NCBI GenBank assembly: GCA_947381325.1
Contig: CANCUP010000003.1
Span: 1 to 52,471, forward strand
From: Comamonadaceae bacterium
GTDB taxonomy: Bacteria; Pseudomonadota; Gammaproteobacteria; Burkholderiales; Burkholderiaceae_C
DNA: 52,471 nt
Direction: 5' to 3'
Shown here in pieces: positions 42,811 to 51,956 of the stretch. Made by a program: the position numbers and the translations under genes. The notes under the pieces were generated by a model, which was not told where the DNA came from, searched no databases, and was given only the letters and a program-made list of their open reading frames with translations. Numbering within the stretch: position 1 is the stretch's first letter; every line of letters begins with the position of its first letter.

Positions 42811-43671
42811 ATGACCGCACAACGCATCGACGGCAACGCCCTCTCCCAACAACTCCGCGCCCAAGTGGCTGCAGACACCGCAGCGCTGAAGGCCCAAGGC
42901 CTGATACCCGGCTTGGCCGTGGTGCTGGTGGGGGACAACCCCGCCAGCCAGGTCTATGTGCGCAACAAGGTCAAGGCCTGCCAAGACGCCGGCCTGCATT
43001 CGGTGCTTGAGAAATACGAGGCCACGATGAGCGAAGCGGATTTGTTGGCGCGTGTCGAAGCGCTCAACAACGACCCGCAGATCCACGGCATCTTGGTGCA
43101 ACTGCCCTTGCCTGCCCACATCGACGCACAAAAAGTGATTGAAGCCATCAGCCCAGCCAAGGACGTGGACGGTTTTCACATCGCCAGCGCGGGCGCTTTG
43201 ATGACGGGCATGCCAGGATTTTGGCCCTGCACACCTTATGGCTGTATGAAGATGCTCGAAAGCATTGGCTACAAGCTGCGCGGCAAGCACGCGGTGGTGA
43301 TTGGCCGCAGCAATATTGTGGGCAAACCCATGGCGCTGATGCTGCTGCAAGAAAACGCCACCGTCACCATTTGCCACAGTGCCACCCCAGACCTCAAAGC
43401 GCACACCTTGCAAGCCGACGTGATCGTGGCGGCGGTGGGAAAGCGCAATGTGCTGACGGCTGACATGGTCAAACCTGGTGCGGTGGTGTTAGACGTGGGC
43501 ATGAACCGCAACGAAGAAGGCAAGCTGTGTGGCGACGTCGACTTTGAAGGTGTGAGCCAAGTGGCCAGCTACATCACCCCCGTGCCAGGAGGTGTGGGGC
43601 CGATGACCATCACCATGTTGTTGGTGAACACCTTGGAATCGGCCAAGCGGGCCTTATCTGCTCAGCACTGA
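42811..43671 (+). CDS. folD: bifunctional methylenetetrahydrofolate dehydrogenase/cyclohydrolase
   Basis: One-carbon enzyme interconverting 5,10-methylene- and 10-formyl-tetrahydrofolate with NADP. 286 residues. The conserved YVRNKVKAC segment contains the catalytic Lys, [10 protein letters not shown] and [11 protein letters not shown] are family motifs, the NADP site is [12 protein letters not shown], and the C-terminus has [15 protein letters not shown]. The ATG at 42811 is preferred over an in-frame start at 42781, which lies within the terminator hairpin. prlC begins 18 bp downstream, so the two may be cotranscribed. Confidence 0.97.
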   Translation: MTAQRIDGNALSQQLRAQVAADTAALKAQGLIPGLAVVLVGDNPASQVYVRNKVKACQDAGLHSVLEKYEATMSEADLLARVEALNNDPQIHGILVQLPLPAHIDAQKVIEAISPAKDVDGFHIASAGALMTGMPGFWPCTPYGCMKMLESIGYKLRGKHAVVIGRSNIVGKPMALMLLQENATVTICHSATPDLKAHTLQADVIVAAVGKRNVLTADMVKPGAVVLDVGMNRNEEGKLCGDVDFEGVSQVASYITPVPGGVGPMTITMLLVNTLESAKRALSAQH

Positions 43672-43689
43672 ATCAAAGAAATTGTCCAT

Positions 43690-45735
43690 ATGTCACACGC
43701 CAACCCCCTGCTCGATTTCACCGACCATCCCCTGTTTGATGCCATCCGGCCCGAGCACATTGCACCGGCGCTTGACCCGCTGCTGGCCGATGCCAACCAA
43801 GCCCTGGAAAAAGTCACCGCGGCCGACTTCCCAGCCGACTGGCAGGCCATTGCCAGCGTGCTGGATGTCGCCACCGAAAAGCTCAGCCGTGCGTGGGGTG
43901 CCGTCAGCCATTTGCATTCGGTGGCAGACACGCCTGAGTTGCGTGCCGCCTACACCGAGGCATTGCCCCGTGTGACCGAGTTTTGGACCCGTCTGGGGGC
44001 CGACGAACGTTTGTATGCCAAGTACAAGGCCATTCCTTTAAGCAGCCTCAACGCCGAGCAGCAGCGTGCCCACACACTGGCGATGCGCAACTTTGTGCTA
44101 TCGGGTGCCGAGCTTGAAGGCGAGGCCAAAGAGCGCTTTGCAGCCATTCAAGAGCGTCATGCCGAAGTGAGCCAGAAGTTCAGCGAGAACGTGCTGGACG
44201 CGACCGACCAATGGTCACTCGTCGTCAATGCCGACGAGTTGGCAGGGGTGCCTGACGATGTGTTGCAGGCCACTCGCGCTGCCGCTGAAAAAGACGGCGT
44301 GGCCGGCCACCAATTGAATTTGAAAATGCCGTGCTACCTGCCTGTGATGCAGTTCGCGCACAGCTCCGCCTTGCGCGAAAAGCTCTACCGCGCCTACGCC
44401 ACGCGGGCCTCTGACCAATCGCAAGCGGTGCAAGCGGGCAAGACCGAGCAAGACAACACGCCCTGGATCAAAGACATCCTGACGCTGCGCCAAGAAGAAG
44501 CGCAGTTGCTGGGTTACGCCAACCACGCCGAGGTGTCTCTGGCGACGAAGATGGCCCAGTCGCCCGCTGAGGTGATGGCCTTTTTGCGTGACTTGGCACA
44601 ACGCGCCCGCCCCTTTGCCGAAAAAGACGTGGCTGAAATGCGCGCCTTCGCCGCCGAGCACCTGAGCCTGCCAGACCCCCAAGCCTGGGACTGGCCCTAC
44701 ATCGGGGAAAAGCTCAAAGAAGCGCGCTACGCGTTCAGCGAGCAAGAGGTCAAGCCCTACTTCACAGCGCCCAAGGTGTTGGCGGGTTTGTTCAAAATTG
44801 TGGAGACCTTGTTCGAGGTCAGCATCCGCCGCGACAACGCACCGGTGTGGCACCCTGCCGTCGAGTTCTACCGGATTGAGCGTGCGGGTCAGTTGGTCGG
44901 TCAGTTCTACCTCGACCCGGGGTCGCGCTCAGGCAAACGTGGCGGCGCCTGGATGGACGACGTGCGTGCTCGCTGGCTGCGCCCCGACACCCAACAACTG
45001 CAAACCCCCGTAGCCCATTTGGTGTGCAACTTTGCGGAGGGCGTGGGTGGCAAACCACCCCTGCTCACACACGACGATGTGATCACCCTGTTCCACGAAT
45101 GTGGTCACGGCTTGCACCACCTGCTCACCCAAATCAACGAACGCGATGTGTCTGGCATCAGCGGTGTGGAATGGGACGCTGTGGAGCTGCCCAGCCAATT
45201 CATGGAAAACTTTTGCTGGGAATGGAGCGTGCTACGCCACATGACAGCGCACGTGGAGACGGGTGAACCCCTGCCACGCGCACTGTTCGACAAAATGCTG
45301 GCCGCCAAGAACTTCCAAAGTGGTTTGCAAACCTTGCGTCAAATTGAGTTTTCGCTGTTTGACATGCGCTTGCACACCGAAGCATCTGCCGCCCAAGACG
45401 TGATGCTGGTGCTGCGCGAAGTGCGCGCTGAGGTGGCAGTGCTGCCCTCGCCTATCTGGAGCCGCACACCGCACACCTTCAGCCACATCTTTGCAGGCGG
45501 TTATTCCGCTGGTTATTACAGCTACAAGTGGGCCGAGGTGCTGAGTGCCGATGCCTACGCCGCCTTTGAAGAAACCGTGGGTGCCGACGGTGAGCCCAGC
45601 GTGGAGACGGGTCGCCGCTACAGAAAAGAGATTCTGGAAGCGGGGGGTAGCCGCCCTGCCATGGCGTCGTTCAAAGCGTTCCGTGGGCGGGAACCAAAGC
45701 TCGATGCTTTGTTGCGCCACCAAGGCATGGCCTGA
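43690..45735 (+). CDS. prlC: oligopeptidase A (M3 zinc metallopeptidase)
   Basis: Cytoplasmic zinc endopeptidase that degrades peptides, including cleaved signal peptides. 681 residues, the usual length for PrlC/OpdA. The zinc motif HECGH occupies 469-473 (LFHECGHGLHHLL), and the third ligand Glu is in GISGVEWDAVELPSQF. SHIFAGGYSAGYYSYKWAEVL near the C-terminus is the conserved substrate-binding Tyr/Gly region. The ATG at 43690 follows folD by 18 bp. It converges on rpiA with a 21-bp gap that contains no hairpin. Confidence 0.96.
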   Translation: MSHANPLLDFTDHPLFDAIRPEHIAPALDPLLADANQALEKVTAADFPADWQAIASVLDVATEKLSRAWGAVSHLHSVADTPELRAAYTEALPRVTEFWTRLGADERLYAKYKAIPLSSLNAEQQRAHTLAMRNFVLSGAELEGEAKERFAAIQERHAEVSQKFSENVLDATDQWSLVVNADELAGVPDDVLQATRAAAEKDGVAGHQLNLKMPCYLPVMQFAHSSALREKLYRAYATRASDQSQAVQAGKTEQDNTPWIKDILTLRQEEAQLLGYANHAEVSLATKMAQSPAEVMAFLRDLAQRARPFAEKDVAEMRAFAAEHLSLPDPQAWDWPYIGEKLKEARYAFSEQEVKPYFTAPKVLAGLFKIVETLFEVSIRRDNAPVWHPAVEFYRIERAGQLVGQFYLDPGSRSGKRGGAWMDDVRARWLRPDTQQLQTPVAHLVCNFAEGVGGKPPLLTHDDVITLFHECGHGLHHLLTQINERDVSGISGVEWDAVELPSQFMENFCWEWSVLRHMTAHVETGEPLPRALFDKMLAAKNFQSGLQTLRQIEFSLFDMRLHTEASAAQDVMLVLREVRAEVAVLPSPIWSRTPHTFSHIFAGGYSAGYYSYKWAEVLSADAYAAFEETVGADGEPSVETGRRYRKEILEAGGSRPAMASFKAFRGREPKLDALLRHQGMA

Positions 45736-45756
45736 GAAAAGCTTGAAACATCAGGC

Positions 45757-46455
45757 TTAGAACGTCAAGGTCTTGACGCCTGTCGAGGTGCCCAGCAAAC
45801 ACACTTGGGCTTTTTGATGGGCAAAGACCCCGACCGTGACCACGCCAGGCCATTGACTGACCACGGTTTCAAAGGTCAAGGGATCCTCAATTTTCAGGCC
45901 TGTCACGTCGACGATGTGCTGCCCGTTGTCAGTGACCAGCGCTTGGCCATTTTTCAAACGCACCGTGGTCATGCCACCCATGGCTGCGAATTGGCGGATC
46001 ACACGGGCAGTGGCCATCGGAATGACCTCCACCGGCAATGGAAAAGCACCCAAGGTGTCGACCAATTTGCTCTCATCCGCAATGCAAACAAACATCTTGG
46101 ACTGAGCCGCCACAATCTTTTCGCGGGTCAATGCCGCACCCCCGCCTTTGACCATGTAGCCCTGGTGATCAATCTCGTCAGCACCGTCGATGTAGACCGA
46201 CAAACTGTCCACGTCTGACGCTTCAAACACCGCAATGCCATGGGCCTTGAGTCGTTCTGTGGATGCGACAGAGCTGGACACAGCACCTTTGATGTGGTCT
46301 TTGATAGTGGCCAGTGCATCGATGAATTTGTTCACCGTCGACCCCGTGCCCACGCCGACCACCTCGCCAGGCACCACGTATTGCAAGGCCGCTTGGCCGA
46401 CCAAGGTTTTGAGTTCGTCTTGGCTCAAGGGGGCAGAAGATGTGGGGGTGCTCAT
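45757..46455 (-). CDS. rpiA: ribose-5-phosphate isomerase A
   Basis: Interconverts ribose-5-phosphate and ribulose-5-phosphate in the pentose phosphate pathway. 232 residues with [16 protein letters not shown], the catalytic-region [24 protein letters not shown] and a C-terminal GVVTVGVFA segment. The ATG at 46455 is preferred over one at 46476, because homologues begin with a short Ser/Thr-rich leader before [11 protein letters not shown]. It is divergent from pyrD with a 41-bp gap, so the two promoters must overlap or lie within coding sequence. Confidence 0.96.
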   Translation of the reverse strand: MSTPTSSAPLSQDELKTLVGQAALQYVVPGEVVGVGTGSTVNKFIDALATIKDHIKGAVSSSVASTERLKAHGIAVFEASDVDSLSVYIDGADEIDHQGYMVKGGGAALTREKIVAAQSKMFVCIADESKLVDTLGAFPLPVEVIPMATARVIRQFAAMGGMTTVRLKNGQALVTDNGQHIVDVTGLKIEDPLTFETVVSQWPGVVTVGVFAHQKAQVCLLGTSTGVKTLTF

Positions 46456-46496
46456 GGGCGAAAATCCAGGGTTCAATTCAAAGCTTGAGATTATCC

Positions 46497-47576
46497 ATGT
46501 CGTTGTTCCCTTATTCGTTGGCCCGGCCCGCTCTGTTTTCGATGGATGCAGAAACCGCGCACGATCTCACCTTGTCGATGCTGGCGCGCACGCAAAACAC
46601 ACCGCTGCAATGGGCCTACGGCCAATCGCGCATCGCCGACCCCATCACCTTGGCGGGCTTGACGTTTCCCAACCGTGTGGGCTTGGGCGCAGGGCTAGAC
46701 AAAAACGCGCGCTGCATCGACGGCTTGGCCGCGATTGGGTTTGGCTTTGTCGAGGTGGGAACTGTCACCCCCAAGGGACAGCCAGGCAACCCCAAACCAC
46801 GCATGTTTCGCTTGCCTGAAGCCAAGGCACTGATCAACCGCCTGGGCTTCAACAACGAGGGCTTGGAAGCTTTCATTGCCAACGTCCAACAAGCCAAGTT
46901 CCGCCAACGCAGCGGTACGCCCATGTTGCTGGGTTTGAACATTGGCAAAAACGGAGCCACCCCGAATGAACGTGCCGCCGATGATTACCTGACTTGCCTA
47001 GACGGCGTCTACCCCTACGCAGACTACGTGACGGTCAATATCTCCAGCCCCAACACCAAAAACCTGCGCGCCCTGCAAAGCGATGAGGCCCTGGATGCGC
47101 TCATCAGCACCTTGGCCAAACGACGCGACACTTTGGCGCAGCAATACAACAAGCAAGTGCCGGTGTTCATCAAGATCGCCCCCGATTTGGATGAAGCCCA
47201 AGTGGCCGTGATTGCGGCCACCTTGCAACGCCATTGCATGACCCGTGGGCAATCGGCCGCGACGGCCTCCTGGGGCGTGGTGGCCACCAACACCACCATC
47301 GCCCGCGATGCGGTGGAAGGACTTCCCTTTGGGGAAGAAACTGGCGGGCTGTCTGGTGCGCCGGTGTTTGAGAAAAGCAATGCAGTGATTCGTCAATTGC
47401 GCGCGGCCTTAGGGCCAGATGTCCCCATCATTGGGGTGGGCGGAATTTTCAGCGGCACAGATGCCGTGGCCAAAATCAAGGCCGGCGCTGATGTGGTGCA
47501 GATTTACACCGGGTTGATTTACAAGGGACCGGCGTTGGTGAAAGAGGCTGCACAGGCCATCCGCGATCAAGCCTGA
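46497..47576 (+). CDS. pyrD: dihydroorotate dehydrogenase (quinone), class 2
   Basis: Membrane-associated FMN enzyme of pyrimidine synthesis. 359 residues with the class 2 N-terminal helix ([18 protein letters not shown]), [63 protein letters not shown] and the FMN-phosphate site [21 protein letters not shown] (here abbreviated by its Gly residues). The ATG at 46497 is used; an in-frame start at 46440 lies inside rpiA. Its last base abuts the end of the convergent NlpC/P60 gene with no spacer. Confidence 0.96.
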   Translation: MSLFPYSLARPALFSMDAETAHDLTLSMLARTQNTPLQWAYGQSRIADPITLAGLTFPNRVGLGAGLDKNARCIDGLAAIGFGFVEVGTVTPKGQPGNPKPRMFRLPEAKALINRLGFNNEGLEAFIANVQQAKFRQRSGTPMLLGLNIGKNGATPNERAADDYLTCLDGVYPYADYVTVNISSPNTKNLRALQSDEALDALISTLAKRRDTLAQQYNKQVPVFIKIAPDLDEAQVAVIAATLQRHCMTRGQSAATASWGVVATNTTIARDAVEGLPFGEETGGLSGAPVFEKSNAVIRQLRAALGPDVPIIGVGGIFSGTDAVAKIKAGADVVQIYTGLIYKGPALVKEAAQAIRDQA

Positions 47577-48083
47577 TCAAGCCAATAGGGTTCGGTAGCC
47601 TTGAAAGCGCCGAGCCCAATAACGCCGACTCAGTCGCTCAGCGGTAACACCCGTTTTTTCGTTGGCAGCATGGATGAATTTGTCCGATCCGATGTAGATG
47701 CCCACATGAGAAAACGGACTGCCCAGGGTGTTGAAAAAAACCAAGTCACCCGGACTGGCTTGCTCTGGCGGAACAACCCGCGCAGCACGCGCCATGTCAA
47801 AGGCACTGCCTTTGATGGCGATGCCAGCCGACTCTTGGTAGACAAAACTCACCAGGCCTGAGCAATCAAACCCGGTGTGCAGCTTTTTACCGCCATAGGT
47901 GTATCCACGGTCCAGCATGGCCATGGCGTGCATCACGATGTCTTGTCTTTTTGAGTTTGAAGGACGAACTGGGGCGGGTGGAGGTTCCAGTCTGGGTTGA
48001 GGGGAAGCTAAATATTTGGGATCTGTTGCACACCCCCACAACACAGAGGTACCTGCGAGCGAGAACAAGAAACGACGATTCAT
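47577..48083 (-). CDS. NlpC/P60 family lipoprotein
   Basis: 168-residue cell-wall peptidase. A signal sequence ends in the lipobox VLWGC with Cys18. A Pro-rich linker follows (LEPPPAPVRP), then the NlpC/P60 domain with Cys74 (GFDCSGLV), His126 (FSHVGIYIG) and His138 (KFIHAA). It is paralogous to the secreted protein at 17870-18418, sharing GDLVFFNT and YW-RRF-G-R near the end, but is lipid-anchored. GGAG 5 nt upstream supports the ATG at 48083 over the one at 48098. It follows the FAD oxidoreductase gene by 14 bp. Confidence 0.9.
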   Translation of the reverse strand: MNRRFLFSLAGTSVLWGCATDPKYLASPQPRLEPPPAPVRPSNSKRQDIVMHAMAMLDRGYTYGGKKLHTGFDCSGLVSFVYQESAGIAIKGSAFDMARAARVVPPEQASPGDLVFFNTLGSPFSHVGIYIGSDKFIHAANEKTGVTAERLSRRYWARRFQGYRTLLA

Positions 48084-48097
48084 CGTGACTCCAGGCA

Positions 48098-49207
48098 TCA
48101 ACTCAGGGCTTGAACGACGGCGGCCCCAATGGCCAGTGAGCTGGTCAAGCCAGGCGACTCAATGCCAAACAGATTGACCAACCCCGGGATGCCGTGCACT
48201 TGAGGACCTTGGATGCAAAAGTCTGCCGCAGCGTCATGCGGTCCAGAAATCTTGGGTCTAATTCCTGCGTAACCCGCCTGCAAGGCCCCATCCGCCAAAG
48301 CAGGCCAATACTTGCGGACCTCTTGGTAAAACGCCTGCTCATGCTCAGCAGAGACCACCAAGTCATCGGGCGAGTCCACCCACTGCACGTCGGGACCAAA
48401 CTTGGCTTGCCCTCCTAAATCGAGCGTCAGATGGACGCCCAAACCCGCGGCTTGTGGCACGGGGTAGATCAAGCGTGAAAACGGTGATTTGCCAGACAGG
48501 GTGAAGTAATTGCCCTTGGCAAAAAACGCTTGGGGCACATGGGTGGGAGCAAGTCCTTCAAACTTGGCAGCCAACCAAGGGGCTGTCAAACCAGCGGCAT
48601 TGACCACGGTTTGAGCCATCAACTCAGTGCCATCGGCCATGCGAACCACGATGCCTTCAGGGGTACAGACGGCACTCTCGACAGGTGAATTCAACGCCAC
48701 CAAGCCCCCTGCATTCTCAAAATCACCTTGCAGGCTGAGCATCAACCCATGGCTGTCCACAATGCCGGTGCTCGGCGAATGCAGCGCCGCAACACAGGAC
48801 AGTGCGGGCTCCATCGTTTGAGCCTCGGCAGCGGTCAACCAACGCAGGTCAGTCACACCGTTGGCCTGGGCTTTGGCCATGATGACATGCAACGCAGACA
48901 CTTGATCCGGGTGGGTCGCGACGATCAGCTTGCCGCAGCGCTGATGCGCAATGCCGCGTTCAGCGGCGTAGGCATACAGCATGTCGCGCCCCTGTAAGCA
49001 CAACTGCGCCTTCAAAGATCCTTGAGGGTAATAAATGCCAGCATGAATGACCTCACTGTTGCGCGAACTGGTACCTGTGCCAATCGCATCAGCAGATTCC
49101 AGCACGATCCATTCGCGTCTCGACACAGGAGCAGCTTGAATCAAATCTCGTGCTGTGGCCAAACCTACAACCCCTGCACCAACCACCAACCCATCGACTT
49201 TGTCCAA
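48098..49207 (-). CDS. FAD-dependent oxidoreductase, L-2-hydroxyglutarate oxidase (LhgO) type
   Basis: 369 residues of the DAO/GlpO-like fold. N-terminal FAD motif [15 protein letters not shown] (8-22), then [19 protein letters not shown], a hallmark of L-2-hydroxyglutarate oxidases, and a C-terminal [17 protein letters not shown] that closes the FAD site. Probable substrate is L-2-hydroxyglutarate; related 2-hydroxy acids or amino acids cannot be excluded. The start is a TTG at 49207, well supported by AGGGAG 6 nt upstream. The phasin terminator (49240-49265) ends 33 bp upstream, leaving almost no room for a separate promoter. Confidence 0.85.
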   Translation of the reverse strand: MDKVDGLVVGAGVVGLATARDLIQAAPVSRREWIVLESADAIGTGTSSRNSEVIHAGIYYPQGSLKAQLCLQGRDMLYAYAAERGIAHQRCGKLIVATHPDQVSALHVIMAKAQANGVTDLRWLTAAEAQTMEPALSCVAALHSPSTGIVDSHGLMLSLQGDFENAGGLVALNSPVESAVCTPEGIVVRMADGTELMAQTVVNAAGLTAPWLAAKFEGLAPTHVPQAFFAKGNYFTLSGKSPFSRLIYPVPQAAGLGVHLTLDLGGQAKFGPDVQWVDSPDDLVVSAEHEQAFYQEVRKYWPALADGALQAGYAGIRPKISGPHDAAADFCIQGPQVHGIPGLVNLFGIESPGLTSSLAIGAAVVQALS

Positions 49208-49239
49208 GAAGTACTCCCTTCCGTTGAAGGTATTTGACC

Positions 49240-49265
49240 AAAAAAAACGGCACCCTGAGGTGCCG
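49240..49265 (-). terminator. intrinsic terminator of the phasin gene
   Basis: Perfect 7-bp stem CGGCACC (49248-49254) and GGTGCCG (49259-49265) with a 4-nt loop, followed on the minus strand by eight T (plus-strand A 49240-49247). It lies 28 bp after the phasin stop. Confidence 0.92.
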
Positions 49266-49293
49266 ATTCAAACCCTTGCGAGACTTTTGCAAA

Positions 49294-49839
49294 TTAACGC
49301 TTCTTGGCTGCCGCCTTGCCAGCGTTCAAGGCCGTTGCAGCCATATTTTTGTAGTTAGTTTCGGCCACATCGGTGGCTTGTTTGACAGCTTTTTGAACCG
49401 ATTCCAAAGCGTTGTTCCCAGCAGAAACAGCGGTTTTGAACGCAGCAACTGCGGCTTCGGAACCAGCAGGTGCATTTTTAGTGGCAGTATCGATCATGTT
49501 GGTGAATGCTTTTTGTGCATCAGCCATTTTTTCTTCAACTACGCTGGTGAAATGTGTGCCGGTACCCGTGGCAATTTCGTACAAATGACGGTTGTAGGAC
49601 ACAGCTTTTTCGGCCAAGGGTTGGAACAAACTGGCTTGCAGAGCCAGCAACTCTTGGGCATCTTTCACGCTCAAAACCGAATGGGCTTGTTGCTGGGAAT
49701 CAGCCAATGTGGACTTGGCAGCAGCTAGATTCAACTCAATCAGTTGTTCAAGGCCAGAAAAGGCTTTGCTGGTCAAGCCAACCAAGGTCTCCAAATTGGC
49801 TTTGTTGGCAGCGATCACTTGTTCAGGGGTCAGGGTCAT
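49294..49839 (-). CDS. phaP: phasin family protein (polyhydroxyalkanoate granule protein)
   Basis: 181-residue amphipathic helical protein that coats polyhydroxyalkanoate granules. The N-terminus MTLTPEQVIAANKANLETL, then GLTSKAFSGLEQLIELNL and LALQASLFQPLAEKAVSYNR match betaproteobacterial PhaP1-type proteins; the C-terminus is Ala/Lys-rich (ALNAGKAAAKKR). The ATG at 49839 has GGAG 7 nt upstream; the longer open frame to 49950 covers the promoter. Predicted promoter and a PhaR-like site lie upstream, and a strong terminator follows, so it is a single-gene unit. It implies PHA storage in this organism. Confidence 0.93.
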   Translation of the reverse strand: MTLTPEQVIAANKANLETLVGLTSKAFSGLEQLIELNLAAAKSTLADSQQQAHSVLSVKDAQELLALQASLFQPLAEKAVSYNRHLYEIATGTGTHFTSVVEEKMADAQKAFTNMIDTATKNAPAGSEAAVAAFKTAVSAGNNALESVQKAVKQATDVAETNYKNMAATALNAGKAAAKKR

Positions 49840-49854
49840 ATCAATTCTCCAAAA

Positions 49855-49883
49855 ATCATAAAAAGTACACAAAATCTGCGCAA
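49855..49883 (-). promoter_or_regulatory. predicted phaP promoter
   Basis: Minus-strand TTGCGC (49878-49883) and TATGAT (49855-49860) are separated by exactly 17 nt, giving an expected start near 49848 with a short leader that contains the GGAG ribosome-binding site. The remainder of 49840-50012 is AT-rich apart from the site described at 49908. Confidence 0.6.
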
Positions 49884-49907
49884 AACAGGCCGCTGTGAAG
49901 CATGTCA

Positions 49908-49922
49908 TGTTGCAGTGCAGCA
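49908..49922. promoter_or_regulatory. candidate PhaR binding site upstream of phaP
   Basis: TGTTGCAGTGCAGCA is a 15-bp near-perfect palindrome (one mismatch) rich in TGC/GCA, resembling the CTGC/GCAG-type sites bound by the PHA regulator PhaR in other bacteria. It is centred about 30 bp upstream of the predicted -35 box. No phaR gene is in the window. Confidence 0.45.
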
Positions 49923-50012
49923 TGCGACAAATTTTAGAGACGAAACGCACTTTGACAAACTTAAAAGCAGGATAAAGCGCAGCTTTAGAGCTGACAGACT
50001 AAATTTTGCGCC

Positions 50013-50576
50013 TCATTCACCGCTGTGAGCCCAATGGCTTTGCCATTGCATTTTGTATTGGGAGGCTAGCTCCACCGACTTAAGAATCAAAAAATTCTCT
50101 GCATTGCGTGTTTCTGCGGAATTCGTGAAATTAAAGCTGCCGGTGATGACCACAGACTCATCAATCACCATGACCTTGTTATGAGAAATCGCGTGTTTGC
50201 CGTCCTCACGCAATGAGACTCGTCCTTGATTCAACAAGTCAATCACGTAGCGGTTGGTGTGGTCACTTTTCTGATCCAACAACACCCGCACTGTCACGCC
50301 CCGACCATGGGCACGAAGCAAGGCTTGCGCAATTGCGTTATGGGTAAATCCGTAAGCTTGAACCAGAACTTCTTGTTGACTTGCGTCAATTGCCTTGACG
50401 ATGGCATTGGCAGCTCCAGCAGGGGGGGTGAAATAAACGCCCAGCACTTCAACAGGATTTTGGGGCGGTGAACTGGCTTGCACATCGCCCCAACTGCTGC
50501 GCTCTTTCACCAAACTCAATACTTGGAAAACGACCAAACCTAACAGCAAAGCGCCAAATGACAATTTTTTTCTCAT
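50013..50576 (-). CDS. phospholipase D-like (Nuc-type) nuclease/hydrolase
   Basis: 187-residue exported PLD-superfamily protein with a single HKD motif: His132, Lys134, Asp139 in HNKVMVID, followed by GSFNFTNSAETRNAEN. Single-motif members of this size (bacterial endonuclease Nuc) form dimers and cut DNA; some relatives act on lipids. The N-terminus is an uncleaved anchor or signal (LSFGALLLGLVVFQVLSLV). The ATG at 50576 faces the divergent MFS gene across an AT-rich 135-bp gap that shows no confident promoter. Same strand as phaP, 173 bp apart. Confidence 0.9.
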   Translation of the reverse strand: MRKKLSFGALLLGLVVFQVLSLVKERSSWGDVQASSPPQNPVEVLGVYFTPPAGAANAIVKAIDASQQEVLVQAYGFTHNAIAQALLRAHGRGVTVRVLLDQKSDHTNRYVIDLLNQGRVSLREDGKHAISHNKVMVIDESVVITGSFNFTNSAETRNAENFLILKSVELASQYKMQWQSHWAHSGE

Positions 50577-50711
50577 CTGAGAATGCTAAGCGCCAATGTA
50601 GTTTTTATAGATTTTGAAACTTTTTTTAATTATTCATCAAAAACATTAAGTCGACACAGGCGACAGCTTAAGAGCGCTGGGTACAAACCCTCGTAGTAAA
50701 GTAGCCACGCT

Positions 50712-51938
50712 TTGAAGACAGATCTCCCATCACCTGCCAGTCCCAACGAACTATCGCCCACCAATCGACGAGCGATCTTTTTGTTGTCGCTAGCCACATT
50801 TGCGAGCATGACCATTCAGCGGATCTGCGATCCCATGCTGCCGGAGTTGTCGCGGGATTTCAGCGCCCCCATCGATGAAGTCGCGCAAGTCGTTTCAATG
50901 TTCGCCATCACCTATGGCTTGATGCAGCTTGTCTTTGGACCACTCGGAGATCGATGGGGAAAATACAAATTGGTGATGCTGGCCACTCTTGTCTGCAGCG
51001 TGGGTTCTTTTTTGTCTGCTTTCAGCGCAAGTTTGAACTTTTTGATCATGGCTCGCATTGGCACTGCGGTCTTTGCAGCGGCGATCATTCCATTGTCAAT
51101 GGCCTGGGTTGGTGACCAGGTGCATTACGAACGCCGACAAGAAACTCTAGCCCGTGTGGGCCTGGGCACCATGCTGGGCATCACGGCTGGACAGTTGTTT
51201 GGCGGCTTGTTGACGGACACTTTGGGATGGCGCTGGGCCTTCGCGATGGTTGCTGTCTTGTTCGGTTGGGTGAGTTTGATGCTTTGGCGACATTGGCGCT
51301 ACATAGAAACACCCAGCGTGCCCTATTCATCCGAACATGGTTTCTTAGGGCAGCTGATTCAAGTTGCTCGGGATCCTTGGGCTCGTGCGCTCCTGAGCAT
51401 TGCATTGCTAGAGGGTGGCTCCGTATTTGGTGTCTTGGCAATCACGGCATCTCATCTGCACCAAACACATGGCATTTCACTGACGCTTGCCGGTGGTACG
51501 ACTGCCTTATTTGGATTCGGTGGCATGCTCTATATGGCCACAGCCAAGTACACGATCCGACGATTTGGAGAAATCTCTTTGGCACGTTATGGCGGCAGTT
51601 TGCTCAGCGTGTGCTTTGCTGTGGTCGCTTTTACACCTTGGTGGCCTATGGCGATTCCTGCGTGTTTCTTCGCCGGGTTTGGATTTGCCATGTTTCACAA
51701 CACCATGCAAGCCAAGGCGACCCAAATGGTTCCTAGTGCTCGTGGAACCAGTGTGACCTTATTTGCGGGAGCATTATTTTTAGGCCAATCGTTAGGGGTT
51801 TTGGTCTTGGCCAAGCTGATGGCCTATTCAAACTCAGGCCACGTGATTGGCATCGATGCTCTGGGTGTTTTTGCCCTCGCATGGTATTTTGGTCGTAAAT
51901 TGACACATCGCAACGCCAGTCAAGCTGACAACGCCTAA
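50712..51938 (+). CDS. Bcr/CflA-like MFS drug-type transporter
   Basis: 408 residues, 12 predicted membrane segments. The MFS loop signature between TM2 and TM3 appears as FGPLGDRWGKYKLV, and TM1 contains SLATFASMTIQRICDPMLPEL, which resembles the Bcr/CflA and related efflux groups. The transported compound is unknown. The only start before TM1 is a TTG at 50712 and its ribosome-binding site is weak; a start at the ATG of SMTIQR would remove TM1. The following exonuclease gene begins 18 bp downstream. Confidence 0.85.
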   Translation: MKTDLPSPASPNELSPTNRRAIFLLSLATFASMTIQRICDPMLPELSRDFSAPIDEVAQVVSMFAITYGLMQLVFGPLGDRWGKYKLVMLATLVCSVGSFLSAFSASLNFLIMARIGTAVFAAAIIPLSMAWVGDQVHYERRQETLARVGLGTMLGITAGQLFGGLLTDTLGWRWAFAMVAVLFGWVSLMLWRHWRYIETPSVPYSSEHGFLGQLIQVARDPWARALLSIALLEGGSVFGVLAITASHLHQTHGISLTLAGGTTALFGFGGMLYMATAKYTIRRFGEISLARYGGSLLSVCFAVVAFTPWWPMAIPACFFAGFGFAMFHNTMQAKATQMVPSARGTSVTLFAGALFLGQSLGVLVLAKLMAYSNSGHVIGIDALGVFALAWYFGRKLTHRNASQADNA

Positions 51939-51956
51939 AACTCAAACGGAACGCCC

